A stretch of DNA of 64,000 nt from Lachnospiraceae bacterium (GCA_910574745.1 CAJTCE010000017.1:1-64000); one strand, 5' to 3'. Positions 25,878 through 35,018 are shown, counted from the stretch's first letter. Translations and numbers: made by a program. The notes: a model not told the origin generated them from the letters alone.

Positions 25878-26936
25878 ATGACAAATTTAACGGTTTACAA
25901 GGATCAGGATTTGAACGCTACCATTATATCCAATCAGTTTATTGATGAATATATGGTGGCTGCTAATGATGCGCAGATAAAAATTTATCTGTATCTGGTT
26001 CGTATGACAAGCGCCAATCTGTCTTTTAGCATTTCCGATATTGCAGACAGATTTAATTATACGGAAAAGGATGTTTTGCGCGCACTCCGTTATTGGGAAA
26101 AGCAAAAGCTCCTTTCCTTAGATTATGACGGCGAACGTTCCTTAAAGGCAGTTCATATCCTTCCCTTTCCATCTTTGACCCCTGAGGGTGAAGTTTTGCC
26201 TTTAACTCCCAAACCTTCCGCCATGCCGGAACCGGTTTTGGTCAATTCCAGACCCCTTTCAAAGGCTTCCGCCCCCAAAGACACGCCTATTGTAAGGGAA
26301 GCCTTTTCTGCCGATGATTTAAGTACATTCCAAAATGATAATGAAACCGCCCAGATTATTTTTATTGCAGAGCAATATACCGGCAAAATACTTTCCCGGA
26401 ATGATTTGGAAATCCTTCTTTTTATTTATACCACTCTGGGCTTTTCTACAGATTTAATTGACTACTTGATCCAGTATTGTGTGGAGAGAGGCAAAAAACA
26501 GTTTTCTTATATGGAAAAAGTGGCTATCGACTGGGCCCAGGCTCACATTACTACCGTAAGACAGGCAAAGCTCCGCACTACCAAATATGAGAAGCAGGTA
26601 TACAGTATTATGCGTGCTTTAGGTAAGAGCTCTGCTCCTACCGAACCCGAAGTAGCCTTCATTAAGAAATGGACCGGCGAAATGGGCTTTTCTCTGGAAA
26701 TCATTTTAAAGGCCTGCGAACGTGCGGTTCTGGCTACCGATCACAATCGTTTCCCTTATACCAATGCTATTTTGGTAAAATGGCATGAGGCCAATGTTAA
26801 ATCTATAAAGGATATTGACGCGCTGGATCATTCCTATCAGAAATCCTCCGTTTCCAAAAAGGACGGCGGGTTCAATGATTTTTCCCAGCGTTCCTACGAC
26901 TATGACGCTCTTGAAAAAATGCTTTTAAGCAACTGA
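25878..26936 (+). CDS. DnaD-domain replication initiation protein
   Basis: A 352-residue primosome-type protein. Residues about 10-95 form a winged-helix domain (AANDAQIKIYLYLVRM, DIADRFNYTEKDVLRALRYWEKQKLL) as in DnaD; a Pro-rich linker (about 97-140) follows; then two DnaB/DnaD C-terminal helical modules (about 150-235 and 240-325), each with the W-containing signature (AIDWAQ, LVKWHEANV). In Firmicutes DnaD and DnaB remodel origin DNA and help recruit the helicase loader. The next gene encodes such a loader, and a DnaA-box cluster lies just upstream, which supports a role in replication initiation or restart. Confidence 0.88.
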   Translation: MTNLTVYKDQDLNATIISNQFIDEYMVAANDAQIKIYLYLVRMTSANLSFSISDIADRFNYTEKDVLRALRYWEKQKLLSLDYDGERSLKAVHILPFPSLTPEGEVLPLTPKPSAMPEPVLVNSRPLSKASAPKDTPIVREAFSADDLSTFQNDNETAQIIFIAEQYTGKILSRNDLEILLFIYTTLGFSTDLIDYLIQYCVERGKKQFSYMEKVAIDWAQAHITTVRQAKLRTTKYEKQVYSIMRALGKSSAPTEPEVAFIKKWTGEMGFSLEIILKACERAVLATDHNRFPYTNAILVKWHEANVKSIKDIDALDHSYQKSSVSKKDGGFNDFSQRSYDYDALEKMLLSN

Positions 26937-26962
26937 CACATTATCCCATGGAGGCAGAGATT

Positions 26963-27937
26963 ATGGGTTTAAGCAACAGGCAATTTGATTCCATTATGGA
27001 AAAATATGACAGCATCCGGCTGGAAAACAACCGAAAGCAGATGGCAAGAGCAAATGAAGTCCGCGATAAAATCCCCGGATATTTTGAACTGGAAGAGGAG
27101 CTGCGTTCCCTGCGCATGCAGCGTACCCATGCAAGGCTGAATCAGGATATCTCCTCTCTTACGGAACTGAAAACCAAAGAGGAGCTTTTAATAGACAGGC
27201 GGAACCGTCTCTTAAAGGAGGCGGGATATCCTTCTGACTATCTTTCTCCCATATATCAATGTCCCAAATGCCATGACACCGGTTTTCTTCCCGAAAGCCG
27301 CACGAAATGCAGTTGTTTTATTGCCGCCCAGACAAGGCTTTTATTTGAGCAGTCCGGCATATTTGAGTTAATCCAAATTCAAAACTTTGACACCCTTTCT
27401 TTTGATTATTTCAATGATTCAGAAAGCGTTTCTTATTCAAATGCAATCAACAACGCAAAAAATTTTATAAGAAATTTCAACACGGACTACCAAAATCTTG
27501 TTTTTTATGGTAATGTGGGTACTGGTAAAACTTTTCTATCCTGCTGCATTGCCAAAGAATTGATGGAGATGGGCTTTTCCGTTACCTATTACAGCGCCGA
27601 TAAACTATTTAAGGATTTGGTGGATCTGCGTTTTGGCGATGATAAAAATGAATATTTTTCCTTCATAGAAGATATGAATCAATGTGATTTGCTTATCATA
27701 GACGATTTGGGTACAGAGGCAATTACCGAACGGGTAAAGGCAGATTTGTTTACCTGTTTAAACAACCGGGATTTGTCCGGGAAAGCTACCCTGATTTCTA
27801 CCAATCTGACCTTAGATGAATTAAACAGGCGTTATTCCGAAAGGATTTTCTCCCGTGTCAGCAGTCATTTCACTTTTTGTAAATTTGAGGGACGGGATAT
27901 CAGAATGCTAAAAAAATTTCAAGAGAAGAGAAAGTGA
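26963..27937 (+). CDS. DnaC/DnaI-like helicase-loader ATPase
   Basis: A 324-residue AAA+ ATPase that would load the replicative helicase DnaB onto DNA. The N-terminal half is coiled and charged, then a zinc-binding motif (Cys100, Cys103, Cys116, Cys118) as in DnaI/DnaC-type loaders, then the AAA+ core with Walker A GNVGTGKT (183-190) and Walker B LLIIDDLG. An arginine-finger region SERIFSRV is present. ATG 26963 is chosen because GGAGG lies 8 bases upstream and itself overlaps the ATG at 26948. It is 26 bp after the DnaD-like gene; its likely partner dnaB is in this window at 56878-58242. Confidence 0.9.
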   Translation: MGLSNRQFDSIMEKYDSIRLENNRKQMARANEVRDKIPGYFELEEELRSLRMQRTHARLNQDISSLTELKTKEELLIDRRNRLLKEAGYPSDYLSPIYQCPKCHDTGFLPESRTKCSCFIAAQTRLLFEQSGIFELIQIQNFDTLSFDYFNDSESVSYSNAINNAKNFIRNFNTDYQNLVFYGNVGTGKTFLSCCIAKELMEMGFSVTYYSADKLFKDLVDLRFGDDKNEYFSFIEDMNQCDLLIIDDLGTEAITERVKADLFTCLNNRDLSGKATLISTNLTLDELNRRYSERIFSRVSSHFTFCKFEGRDIRMLKKFQEKRK

Positions 27938-27949
27938 GGTTCTTTCCAC

Positions 27950-29134
27950 ATGTCCAAACGTGAAGAAATGAGAAACCTGGAAACAATTCCCGTAGGCTCT
28001 TTGGGAATTGTCGCCTTAGAAGGCTGTAAGGCTTTAGGCGAAAAAGTCGACCACTATCTGGTCGGTTGGAGAACAGAGCGCGAAAATGCCCATAGTGAAA
28101 GTCTTGCATTTAAAGGTTATCAGAGAGATTCCTATCTGGTTCAGACCAAGGTGCCCCGTTTTGGCTCAGGCGAAGCCAAGGGCGTCATTTTAGAATCAGT
28201 CCGGGGAACCGACCTTTATCTTCTTGTAGATGTGGCAAACCATTCCCTTACTTATTCCTTATGCGGACATCCCAACCATATGTCTCCTGATGATCATTTT
28301 CAGGATTTAAAGCGTATTATTGCTGCCGTAGGCGGAAAAGCACGGCGTATTACGGTTATTATGCCTTTTCTTTATGAAAGCAGGCAGCACAAAAGAAGCT
28401 CCAGGGAATCCTTAGACTGCGCTATCGCCCTCCAGGAGCTGGTAGGCATGGGAGTAGATAATATCATTACCTTTGACGCCCATGATGCCAGAGTACAGAA
28501 TGCAATCCCTTTAAACGGATTTGAAACCGTGCAGCCGGCTTATCAGTTTATCAAAGGACTTCTTTCCCACGTTAAGAACCTTACGATCGATTCCGACCAT
28601 ATGATGGTTGTCAGCCCCGATGAAGGCGGTATGAGCCGCGCTATTTATATTGCCAACGTTTTAGGGCTGGATATGGGTATGTTTTATAAGAGACGGGATT
28701 ATACCCGCATTGTGGACGGCAGGAATCCCATTGTAGCCCATGAATTCTTAGGCACCAGCGTAGAGGGCAAGGACATTATTGTCGTAGACGATATGATTTC
28801 TTCCGGCGAAAGCGTTTTGGAAGTGGCTGCTGCATTGAAAAAGAGAAAAGCCAACCGTATTTTTATCTGTGCAACCTTCGGACTTTTTACAAACGGATTC
28901 GCCAAATTTGATCTGGCATACGAAGAAGGCACTATTGATAATATTTTGACCACCAATCTGGTTTATCAGCCGGCCGAGCTTTTGGAAAGACCTTATTATA
29001 TCGACTGCGATATGAGCAAATATATTGCTTTCATTATAGATACTCTAAATCACGATGCTTCCATCAGCGATTTGCTGAATCCCAGCGACAGGATTCAGAA
29101 TCTAGTAGAAAAGTACAAAAACGGCGAAATTTAA
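27950..29134 (+). CDS. prs: Ribose-phosphate pyrophosphokinase, long form
   Basis: PRPP synthetase transfers pyrophosphate from ATP to ribose-5-phosphate, supplying PRPP for nucleotide, NAD and His/Trp synthesis. Motifs present are the ATP-site YESRQHKR, the FDAHDARVQNAIP segment and the PRPP-binding loop DIIVVDDMISSGES. At 394 residues it is about 75 longer than the classical class I enzyme (about 315), with extra residues in the N-terminal half (about 30-90). It follows the loader gene by 12 bp. PncB and Upp in this window both use its product. Confidence 0.93.
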   Translation: MSKREEMRNLETIPVGSLGIVALEGCKALGEKVDHYLVGWRTERENAHSESLAFKGYQRDSYLVQTKVPRFGSGEAKGVILESVRGTDLYLLVDVANHSLTYSLCGHPNHMSPDDHFQDLKRIIAAVGGKARRITVIMPFLYESRQHKRSSRESLDCAIALQELVGMGVDNIITFDAHDARVQNAIPLNGFETVQPAYQFIKGLLSHVKNLTIDSDHMMVVSPDEGGMSRAIYIANVLGLDMGMFYKRRDYTRIVDGRNPIVAHEFLGTSVEGKDIIVVDDMISSGESVLEVAAALKKRKANRIFICATFGLFTNGFAKFDLAYEEGTIDNILTTNLVYQPAELLERPYYIDCDMSKYIAFIIDTLNHDASISDLLNPSDRIQNLVEKYKNGEI

Positions 29135-29140
29135 TAAAAA

Positions 29141-29195
29141 ATAAGCTGACATTTTACACGAAAAACGTTTTTTGAAAATGTCAGCTATTTTTTTG
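29141..29195 (+). terminator. Rho-independent terminator after prs
   Basis: AGCTGACATTTT and AAAATGTCAGCT form a 12-bp stem, followed by ATTTTTTTG. It closes the murC-to-prs plus-strand block and also lies downstream of the convergent zinc-ribbon gene. Confidence 0.85.
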
Positions 29196-29222
29196 CTTCT
29201 TAAACTGCTTTTTCTATATGTA

Positions 29223-29627
29223 TCAGAATTGGTGCCCGCAGACACTGCAGAATGCAGAATCCTCCGCAACGCTTCTGCCACAGATGGGACAGACCTTTTC
29301 GATGGTGCTGTTTTCGGCATCCACCACCGCTTCTCCGCCTTTTTTCTTTTCTTCGATTTCCGCCTTTAAACGGCCTATCTTTTCCAGATTTTCTTTTATA
29401 ATCTGAAACTGCTGCGGATATTCGCTTTCCTCTTCATGCTCATGGGATTTAAAATATTCCTCGCCTATTTTTTCGTAAGCCTTTTTAATCTGGCTCTCGC
29501 ATTTGCCTACCTGAACCTGAAGCCCCGGAATTCCCGCATAATTTTTTGCTTTTTTGGTCACTTCGCTATCTTTAATGGTCTGAAATGTTTCCCCTGCTTT
29601 TGCAGACACTTTGCTTAAAAAGTCCAT
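29223..29627 (-). CDS. Zinc-ribbon protein of unknown function
   Basis: A 134-residue soluble protein. Residues about 1-100 are helical and charged with likely coiled coil (YEKIGEEYFKSHEHEEE, RLKAEIEEKKKGG); the last 25 residues form a zinc ribbon with two CxxC pairs (CPICG and CSVCG). This helix-plus-C-terminal-ribbon layout is common in clostridial proteins of unknown role. AAGGAGG-type ribosome site precedes the ATG. It is convergent with prs. Confidence 0.75.
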   Translation of the reverse strand: MDFLSKVSAKAGETFQTIKDSEVTKKAKNYAGIPGLQVQVGKCESQIKKAYEKIGEEYFKSHEHEEESEYPQQFQIIKENLEKIGRLKAEIEEKKKGGEAVVDAENSTIEKVCPICGRSVAEDSAFCSVCGHQF

Positions 29628-29840
29628 AGTCTTTCCTCCTTTTCACTCTATATAAATGATATGTTATATGGTAAAATATGGTTCCCGAAAAGTCAATTGC
29701 TTTCACAGGCGTTTATAAATATTTAATCGCTTTCTATCGACAATCCCACATCAGGACAGAATTTTCTTGACATTTCCTGCTTCCATGCTATACTGAATGC
29801 GTTGTGACAATCTTTTCATACGGTTCCTGTCACAGCAGCC

Positions 29841-29900
29841 GGTCAGTTCGAGACCTTCCTGACCTATCTGTATAAGCAGAGAAAAAACAAAACTAAAGGA
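29841..29900 (+). promoter_or_regulatory. Candidate preQ1-I riboswitch controlling queT
   Basis: GGTCAG and CTGACC form a 6-bp stem closing a 12-base loop TTCGAGACCTTC, close to the preQ1-I loop pattern, and an A-rich tail AAAAAACAAAACTAAAGGAG follows that includes the ribosome site of the downstream gene. Unlike the compact textbook aptamer, a small hairpin (TCTG-tataag-CAGA) lies between stem and tail. The downstream gene is a QueT-type transporter, a known target of preQ1 riboswitches. Such a switch would lower translation when preQ1 is present. Confidence 0.6.
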
Positions 29901-29910
29901 GAAATCTATC

Positions 29911-30396
29911 ATGAAAAACAGAAAAGCTTATTTTATCACTCAGGCAGCCGTCATCGCTGCCGTCTACGTAGTTCTGACATTGGCCATCAATGCCTTTGAT
30001 CTGGCAAGCGGCGCCATTCAGGTCCGGATTTCCGAAGCCCTCACTATTTTACCCTATTTTACCCCTGCAGCCATCCCCGGTTTATTTGTAGGATGCCTGT
30101 TAAGCAATTTCTTAACAGGGGCTCCTATCTGGGATGTTGTGTTCGGAAGCCTTGCAACCCTTTTAGGTGCAGCAGGAACCTATATGCTCCGCAGACAGAA
30201 ATGGCTGGCTCCTCTTCCGCCTGTTATTGCCAATATCCTGATCATTCCTCCCGTACTGCATTTCGCATACGGCCTTCCCGGCGGCATTCCTTTCTTTATG
30301 CTGACAGTGGGTATCGGGGAAGTGATTTCCTGCGGCATTCTGGGTATGCTTTTACTATTTTTGCTGCAAAAATACCGTCACATTATTTTTCAATAA
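29911..30396 (+). CDS. queT: Queuosine-precursor transporter, QueT family
   Basis: A 161-residue membrane protein with about five transmembrane helices and the QueT pattern (FDLASGAIQVRISEALTILPYF, then GLFVGCLLSNF). QueT proteins are substrate-binding S components of energy-coupling-factor transporters thought to import queuosine precursors such as preQ1 or preQ0. No ECF ATPase or queuosine-synthesis gene is in the window, in keeping with shared ECF modules and a salvage lifestyle. AAGGAG precedes the ATG and is part of the riboswitch candidate. Its stop overlaps the convergent gene at 30383 by 14 bp. Confidence 0.88.
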   Translation: MKNRKAYFITQAAVIAAVYVVLTLAINAFDLASGAIQVRISEALTILPYFTPAAIPGLFVGCLLSNFLTGAPIWDVVFGSLATLLGAAGTYMLRRQKWLAPLPPVIANILIIPPVLHFAYGLPGGIPFFMLTVGIGEVISCGILGMLLLFLLQKYRHIIFQ

Positions 30397-32920
30397 AGCA
30401 GGCTATAAACTGATTGCCGTTTTGATTAAACCATTCCTTGGAATCGTTCATACCCTTGTGGGCGGTATTTCCCGTAAGAGGATCCATGATGATGGTATTC
30501 AACTCATTGTATCCCACAATGACTACGGCATTCCTGTCATTTAAAATAGCCATAACTGGAATATCCCTGCTGACGTAATAGAGCACGGCATCCAGACTGC
30601 AGCCGCTAAGGTCTAATATTTCCGCATCCGGGAGCTGTTCCTGCAATATGGAAAGAGCTGTTTCTCCCTGGTCGAGGAAATACTGGCTGTTTCTGGTAAT
30701 GCCCTCTGCCGCCAGCATGGAGTTTAAACATACTGCCAAAGAGGAATTTTCCTCGTCTGCCGTACCGGTTTCCACTCTCATAATCTGATTTCTTGCCGGT
30801 CGGTTTGCCCTTACCCATATATAATTACCACTTTCATTTATGACCGTTCCCGAAGTGCTCTCCGCATAGGTCACAGCCTCCGCCACATTGGAATATACCC
30901 TGTCAATGCCGTTAAAGCCATAAACATAGTATTTATTTGTATCCTGCTCAGGATAGCGCAAAAGTATTTCATGGCCGCCTTCATACATAACCTCTTTAGG
31001 GGTCAGGAATTTTAAAGACCTCGTATTTATGTTTCCTTTTACGGCGATCTGGACCAGCTTTTCCAGATTACCCGTAACAACCACTTCCACGGCATTTTCG
31101 CCGGATAATTCAATTTCATTACTCATGATCTGATCATCTGATGCCGGAATATAATTTCCGCTTATCGTTCCTTTGCTGACCCGCTCCAAATTAATCTGAT
31201 TGCTTTCTATGCTGATATTCAGTATATAAGTATCGGGCTTTTGGTAATTCATGGTAACGGAATTGTTGGAACCGTTGCAAATATTTACACAGAACATGGG
31301 CATGATGACGCTTCCCACATTATCCGTATAAATATCCGTTTTTTTAACAAGCCCATATATTAAATCCTCTTCCATAAAGCCCAGCGGACGGATAAAGTTG
31401 CCGTTTCCCGCCTCTACCCTCGAAATCGTCCTGCTGTTTAAATTCATCAAAGCAAGACTCTCGCTTCGTGATAAATCCGTCCCTTCAGGCCAAACTACCA
31501 TACGGTTGGACTCAGAAACCTTTAAACTGCCCTGAGGCAGGTTTTCCACCACCGTCTCATAGGAATTCTCTTCCAGCTTTATGCAGAAAATACTGCCGTT
31601 TAAATACAAAAACAATTCATTGTTGCTATTTAAGTATGTCAACTGCTCCATATCGCTTTTCAGCACGGCAAAGGATTTGTTATAAGGAATAAACGCCTCC
31701 TCTTCAATGGTATTCATCGTTCCGTTATAAAAATACACTGCAATTCCCATATTGCCCTCATGGGTGCCTCTGTTCATATAGCCGTATACCATGAACTGCA
31801 CATTGCCCGTCTCATCCACATTCAGAATCCTTATAACATTCTGGTTGTAAAAAGTCCTTTCATCCCCATGATCTTCTCCGTAAAATCCAAAGAGCTGGGA
31901 AAAGCGGTTGCTTGTGGAGTTATAGCAAAACAGCCTGTTTTCCGATACAAAAGCAAAAATACCGCCATCCTCGCTTTCCATGATCTCCACATCTCCGTTC
32001 CGGATACCCAAATCCAGCTTATTATTCGTAAAAGCCTTCATATCCATTTCAAAGACCTGATTCATGGTTCTTTCATAACCCAGAAGGTAAATCCTCTGTG
32101 TTCCGTAACGAAGGCGGTAAAACTCCTCTACTCTGCAAATGCGCTCTCCTTCCTCCGTATTCACTTTTACAAAGTATCCCACCTTGACCCGCATAGTCTC
32201 CGAAAAAAATTCTGTAACGTATATATGAGGATCCGTAATCTTTTCCACATCAAGATTTCCCCATGTAATCTGGGAAAAGCTGCTGTGAATATTCACATTA
32301 CTAAAAGAGGTATTATCGCCTGTGTCGTCAGACTCCAAATACTTTGTCAAATCCCTTGCCGCTTCCTTATCGAAGGTCTTGTTATGGAAATCCATCACAA
32401 AGCGGATTTCTTCTCCCGCATGGTTCTCACTTCTCTGGATAATACGTGTATAATACCGTAAAGTTTTTCCTGATGAAGTTCCCACAATCACTACAAATTC
32501 ATACTCCGTATCCGGGTCAATCAGGTCTTTTATCACAATATCTGTTGAAATGGATTCCTCCTGCTCCTTATAGTTAAAAACTTCCGAATTTTCAATCAGC
32601 CTCCCCCCGTCAGTGGAACGTACTTCAAAGGAAAGGGAAGTTATATCATTGTTATATTTTTCCAAATATAAAGATATTTTCCTATCCTCGCCCAAAGGCG
32701 TTATGGTATCTCTCATAAAGGAAATATCCATCTCGTTGCTGTATCCGTGAAGGCAGTTTATATGCTCTCCTTCATAGTTAATATAAATAAGGGGAAAGGA
32801 TGCGGGACTCATCTCCATGGTCATATCCGTATTTCCCCTGTTCATAATAAAGCTTATGGTAAATAATGATAAAAAGAAGGTCAGAACGCAGACCGCTCCT
32901 TTAATTAATCCCTTTTTCAT
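30383..32920 (-). CDS. Large membrane-anchored extracytoplasmic protein with degenerate C39-like domain
   Basis: An 845-residue protein with an N-terminal transmembrane anchor (about 7-28) and a long extracytoplasmic part that reads as beta-rich repeats (about 40-700; short blocks such as RLFCYNSTSNRF and ELFLYLNGSIFCIKL). The last 130 residues resemble a C39-like papain-type peptidase, but the catalytic Cys position reads Ser (SLAVCLNSML, Cys displaced by four) and the catalytic His reads Asn (RNAVVIVGY), while the Asp-Pro of the third motif remains (IMDP). It may be an inactive binding domain. Function is unknown. GGAGAGC precedes the ATG. Confidence 0.7.
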   Translation of the reverse strand: MKKGLIKGAVCVLTFFLSLFTISFIMNRGNTDMTMEMSPASFPLIYINYEGEHINCLHGYSNEMDISFMRDTITPLGEDRKISLYLEKYNNDITSLSFEVRSTDGGRLIENSEVFNYKEQEESISTDIVIKDLIDPDTEYEFVVIVGTSSGKTLRYYTRIIQRSENHAGEEIRFVMDFHNKTFDKEAARDLTKYLESDDTGDNTSFSNVNIHSSFSQITWGNLDVEKITDPHIYVTEFFSETMRVKVGYFVKVNTEEGERICRVEEFYRLRYGTQRIYLLGYERTMNQVFEMDMKAFTNNKLDLGIRNGDVEIMESEDGGIFAFVSENRLFCYNSTSNRFSQLFGFYGEDHGDERTFYNQNVIRILNVDETGNVQFMVYGYMNRGTHEGNMGIAVYFYNGTMNTIEEEAFIPYNKSFAVLKSDMEQLTYLNSNNELFLYLNGSIFCIKLEENSYETVVENLPQGSLKVSESNRMVVWPEGTDLSRSESLALMNLNSRTISRVEAGNGNFIRPLGFMEEDLIYGLVKKTDIYTDNVGSVIMPMFCVNICNGSNNSVTMNYQKPDTYILNISIESNQINLERVSKGTISGNYIPASDDQIMSNEIELSGENAVEVVVTGNLEKLVQIAVKGNINTRSLKFLTPKEVMYEGGHEILLRYPEQDTNKYYVYGFNGIDRVYSNVAEAVTYAESTSGTVINESGNYIWVRANRPARNQIMRVETGTADEENSSLAVCLNSMLAAEGITRNSQYFLDQGETALSILQEQLPDAEILDLSGCSLDAVLYYVSRDIPVMAILNDRNAVVIVGYNELNTIIMDPLTGNTAHKGMNDSKEWFNQNGNQFIACFIEK

Positions 32921-33034
32921 AACTGCTCTCCACTCCGGTTCTAACTGCTCTCTCCCGGCATTCTTTTCCTAAATTTGCTGACGTTAATGGCCGTTTTTTT
33001 CTGCCATTCTTTCATTGGTTTTTCAAACATTTTT

Positions 33035-34228
33035 TCACTGGTTTTTAAGCAGCTTCTGCAGGGTAGGCTGTACGTTTAAAAATGCCGACAGCTCTTCCGG
33101 ATTTTTATTTCCTTTCGGTTTCATACGGGTATTTTTTACACATCTGAGTAAGATGTTTTTAGGCGTATGCTCCATATTGATAAATTCCATTACCTGCACC
33201 TCATAGCCCGCTTCTTCCAGCAGCGCCGCCCGGATTCCGTCAGTCAAAAGGGCCGATATCCTTTCTTTCAACAGACCGTGCTTAAAAACGGACTCAAGCG
33301 GTTCACAGTGAATCTGCCAATTCAGTTCATGCTGGCAGCATGGAACTGATAAAATAACACCCGCATTCCATTTTACCGCTTTTGCCAGAGCATAATCGGT
33401 AGCCGTATCACAGGCATGAAGGGTCACTACCATGTCTACCCGGCTTTTCCCCTCATAGGTTCCGATATCCCCTGTTAAAAACCGCAAATCGTCATATCCG
33501 TATTTTTCTTTTAATCTGTTGCATTTTTCAATAACATCCGCTTTTAAATCCAAGCCTGTAATTTCCACATCCAGACCGTTCATTATTTTCAGATAATAGT
33601 AAATGGCAAAGGTCAAATAGCTTTTCCCACAGCCGAAATCCACAACGGAAATCCTGCGTTCCTTTGGAAGCGCCGGCAGAATATCCCTGATAAACTCCAG
33701 AAAACGGTTGATCTGACGGAATTTGCCATACTTTCCGTTTATAATTTTCCCATCCTTTGTCTGTACCCCTAAATCCACGAGAAAGGGAACCGGCACATCC
33801 TTTGGAAGAATATAATCCTTTTCCCTGTTGTGGGAAAGCGCCTTCTTCCTTTGGGAATCTTCCTTTTCATTTACAAGGTCTTCGTTTTTCTCTTCAATTT
33901 CACTCTTAATAGCCAGGTTCCCTTTTTTACCTGATAAAACACTGACCTTGATTCCCTTTCCATGGGCCTGAAGCTGTTTGTAGAAATTCATCTTTTCCTT
34001 TATGAAGGTAATTGTCTCTTCCCATGAAAGGTTGCTGTGAAATACCTGTTTTTCGGTATAGCCGGCCGCCTGAAACATCAACTGCCCTTTTATCAATATG
34101 GGGCGAATCTGTATTTTTTGAATTCCTTCATGCTCTTTTGGCATTACAGCCCTCTTTATACCGCTTATAGTAATCTGTGTTAAATTTTCGTTTAAGATTC
34201 TAAAAAGAACCGCTTCCAGTTTATCCAT
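33035..34228 (-). CDS. Class I SAM-dependent methyltransferase, METTL25/RRNAD1-like
   Basis: A 397-residue protein with an N-terminal domain of about 180 residues and a Rossmann methyltransferase core: motif I VVDFGCGKSYLTFA (about 195), motif II GLDLKADVIEK, and the cysteine-bearing SVPCCQHEL (about 293), which is characteristic of the METTL25-like group. Bacterial members are common in clostridia but their substrate is not established to my knowledge. A basic linker (about 110-140) rich in Lys and Glu lies between the domains. It sits about 110 bp downstream of the C39-like gene on the same strand orientation order and has no clear pathway partner. Confidence 0.8.
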   Translation of the reverse strand: MDKLEAVLFRILNENLTQITISGIKRAVMPKEHEGIQKIQIRPILIKGQLMFQAAGYTEKQVFHSNLSWEETITFIKEKMNFYKQLQAHGKGIKVSVLSGKKGNLAIKSEIEEKNEDLVNEKEDSQRKKALSHNREKDYILPKDVPVPFLVDLGVQTKDGKIINGKYGKFRQINRFLEFIRDILPALPKERRISVVDFGCGKSYLTFAIYYYLKIMNGLDVEITGLDLKADVIEKCNRLKEKYGYDDLRFLTGDIGTYEGKSRVDMVVTLHACDTATDYALAKAVKWNAGVILSVPCCQHELNWQIHCEPLESVFKHGLLKERISALLTDGIRAALLEEAGYEVQVMEFINMEHTPKNILLRCVKNTRMKPKGNKNPEELSAFLNVQPTLQKLLKNQ

Positions 34229-34295
34229 CCTATGTCCGCTTCATTCCTGTCCTGCCGAATGTAACGGGCGCTCCCGCCTTCGGCTTATGATTTAC

Positions 34296-34335
34296 GCAAA
34301 AATATAGCCATAGTAAAATGACTATGACTATATTC
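34296..34335 (-). terminator. Terminator after the 129-residue hypothetical gene
   Basis: On the minus strand ATATAGTCATAGT and ACTATGGCTATAT pair with one mismatch and are followed by TTTTTG. Confidence 0.7.
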
Positions 34336-34426
34336 TAATTCCTTTCCTCTAAAACCACAACTAAAATTTCTCTATAAAAAGTATAAAAAGATTTCCGCCC
34401 GTATTTCCCCGAGAGATAAATGCTCA

Positions 34427-34816
34427 TTAAAACCTAAGATATCCCCTGTTTTTTCTGTGTCGTCTTTTCAAAATTTCTTCATGAAGCAACAGCATGACAA
34501 TTTCTTCAAACCCGTCCCAATTTAACATTTCACAAAGAGGATTTTCCACATCATCCTTGTATTTTTTTCTGATTTTGTCCGCAATATCTTTTCCGTGCTT
34601 CTGCAAAAGGAAACGATCCGGATATTCATCATAAATCATGCTGCCGCTGTAGTCCATCAGGTTCATGGTCTGGGCAATTTCCCCCTGTAAGGTTCTGATT
34701 CCTATAGGATGCTGTCCCTGAAGATATTCCATATCTTTAATCAGTTCATGCTCGTCTTCATAATATAAGGGAAGGGGATAGGTCATATAAAAGGGGAGAA
34801 TTTTTCGATGGTCCAT
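34427..34816 (-). CDS. Hypothetical protein
   Basis: A 129-residue, mostly helical, charged protein with no membrane segment. It opens MDHRKILPFYMTYPLPLYYEDE and ends with a basic tail (EEILKRRHRKNRGYLRF). Composition and the terminator just downstream suggest a real gene. It lies between the ATP-synthase terminator and the methyltransferase gene. I do not recognise the family. Confidence 0.65.
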   Translation of the reverse strand: MDHRKILPFYMTYPLPLYYEDEHELIKDMEYLQGQHPIGIRTLQGEIAQTMNLMDYSGSMIYDEYPDRFLLQKHGKDIADKIRKKYKDDVENPLCEMLNWDGFEEIVMLLLHEEILKRRHRKNRGYLRF

Positions 34817-34963
34817 ATTTGAAATGACTCCGTTTTTTATTATGTTATGTTCCCATTTGGCAGATAGTTCCTTTTCTCTTATGTTTTATTCCTGCCCGTA
34901 CCCCTTTGGCAGCCGGATGCAGAGAATCTTTTATCCATAAAAGGCCCCCAAACGAAAAACCCC

Positions 34964-34999
34964 CAAAAAAAGAGATGCCATATCGCTTCGGCATCTCTC
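34964..34999 (-). terminator. Terminator of the ATP synthase operon
   Basis: On the minus strand AGAGATGCC-gaagcgatat-GGCATCTCT is followed by TTTTTTT, 20 bp past the atpC stop. Confidence 0.9.
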
Positions 35000-35018
35000 T
35001 TCTTATCATAATCGTGAT

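Noticed and set aside
29819-29843. A second tandem preQ1 aptamer (CGGTTCCTGTCACAGCAGCCG)
   Set aside because: The stem is only three base pairs and there is no A-rich tail of its own.
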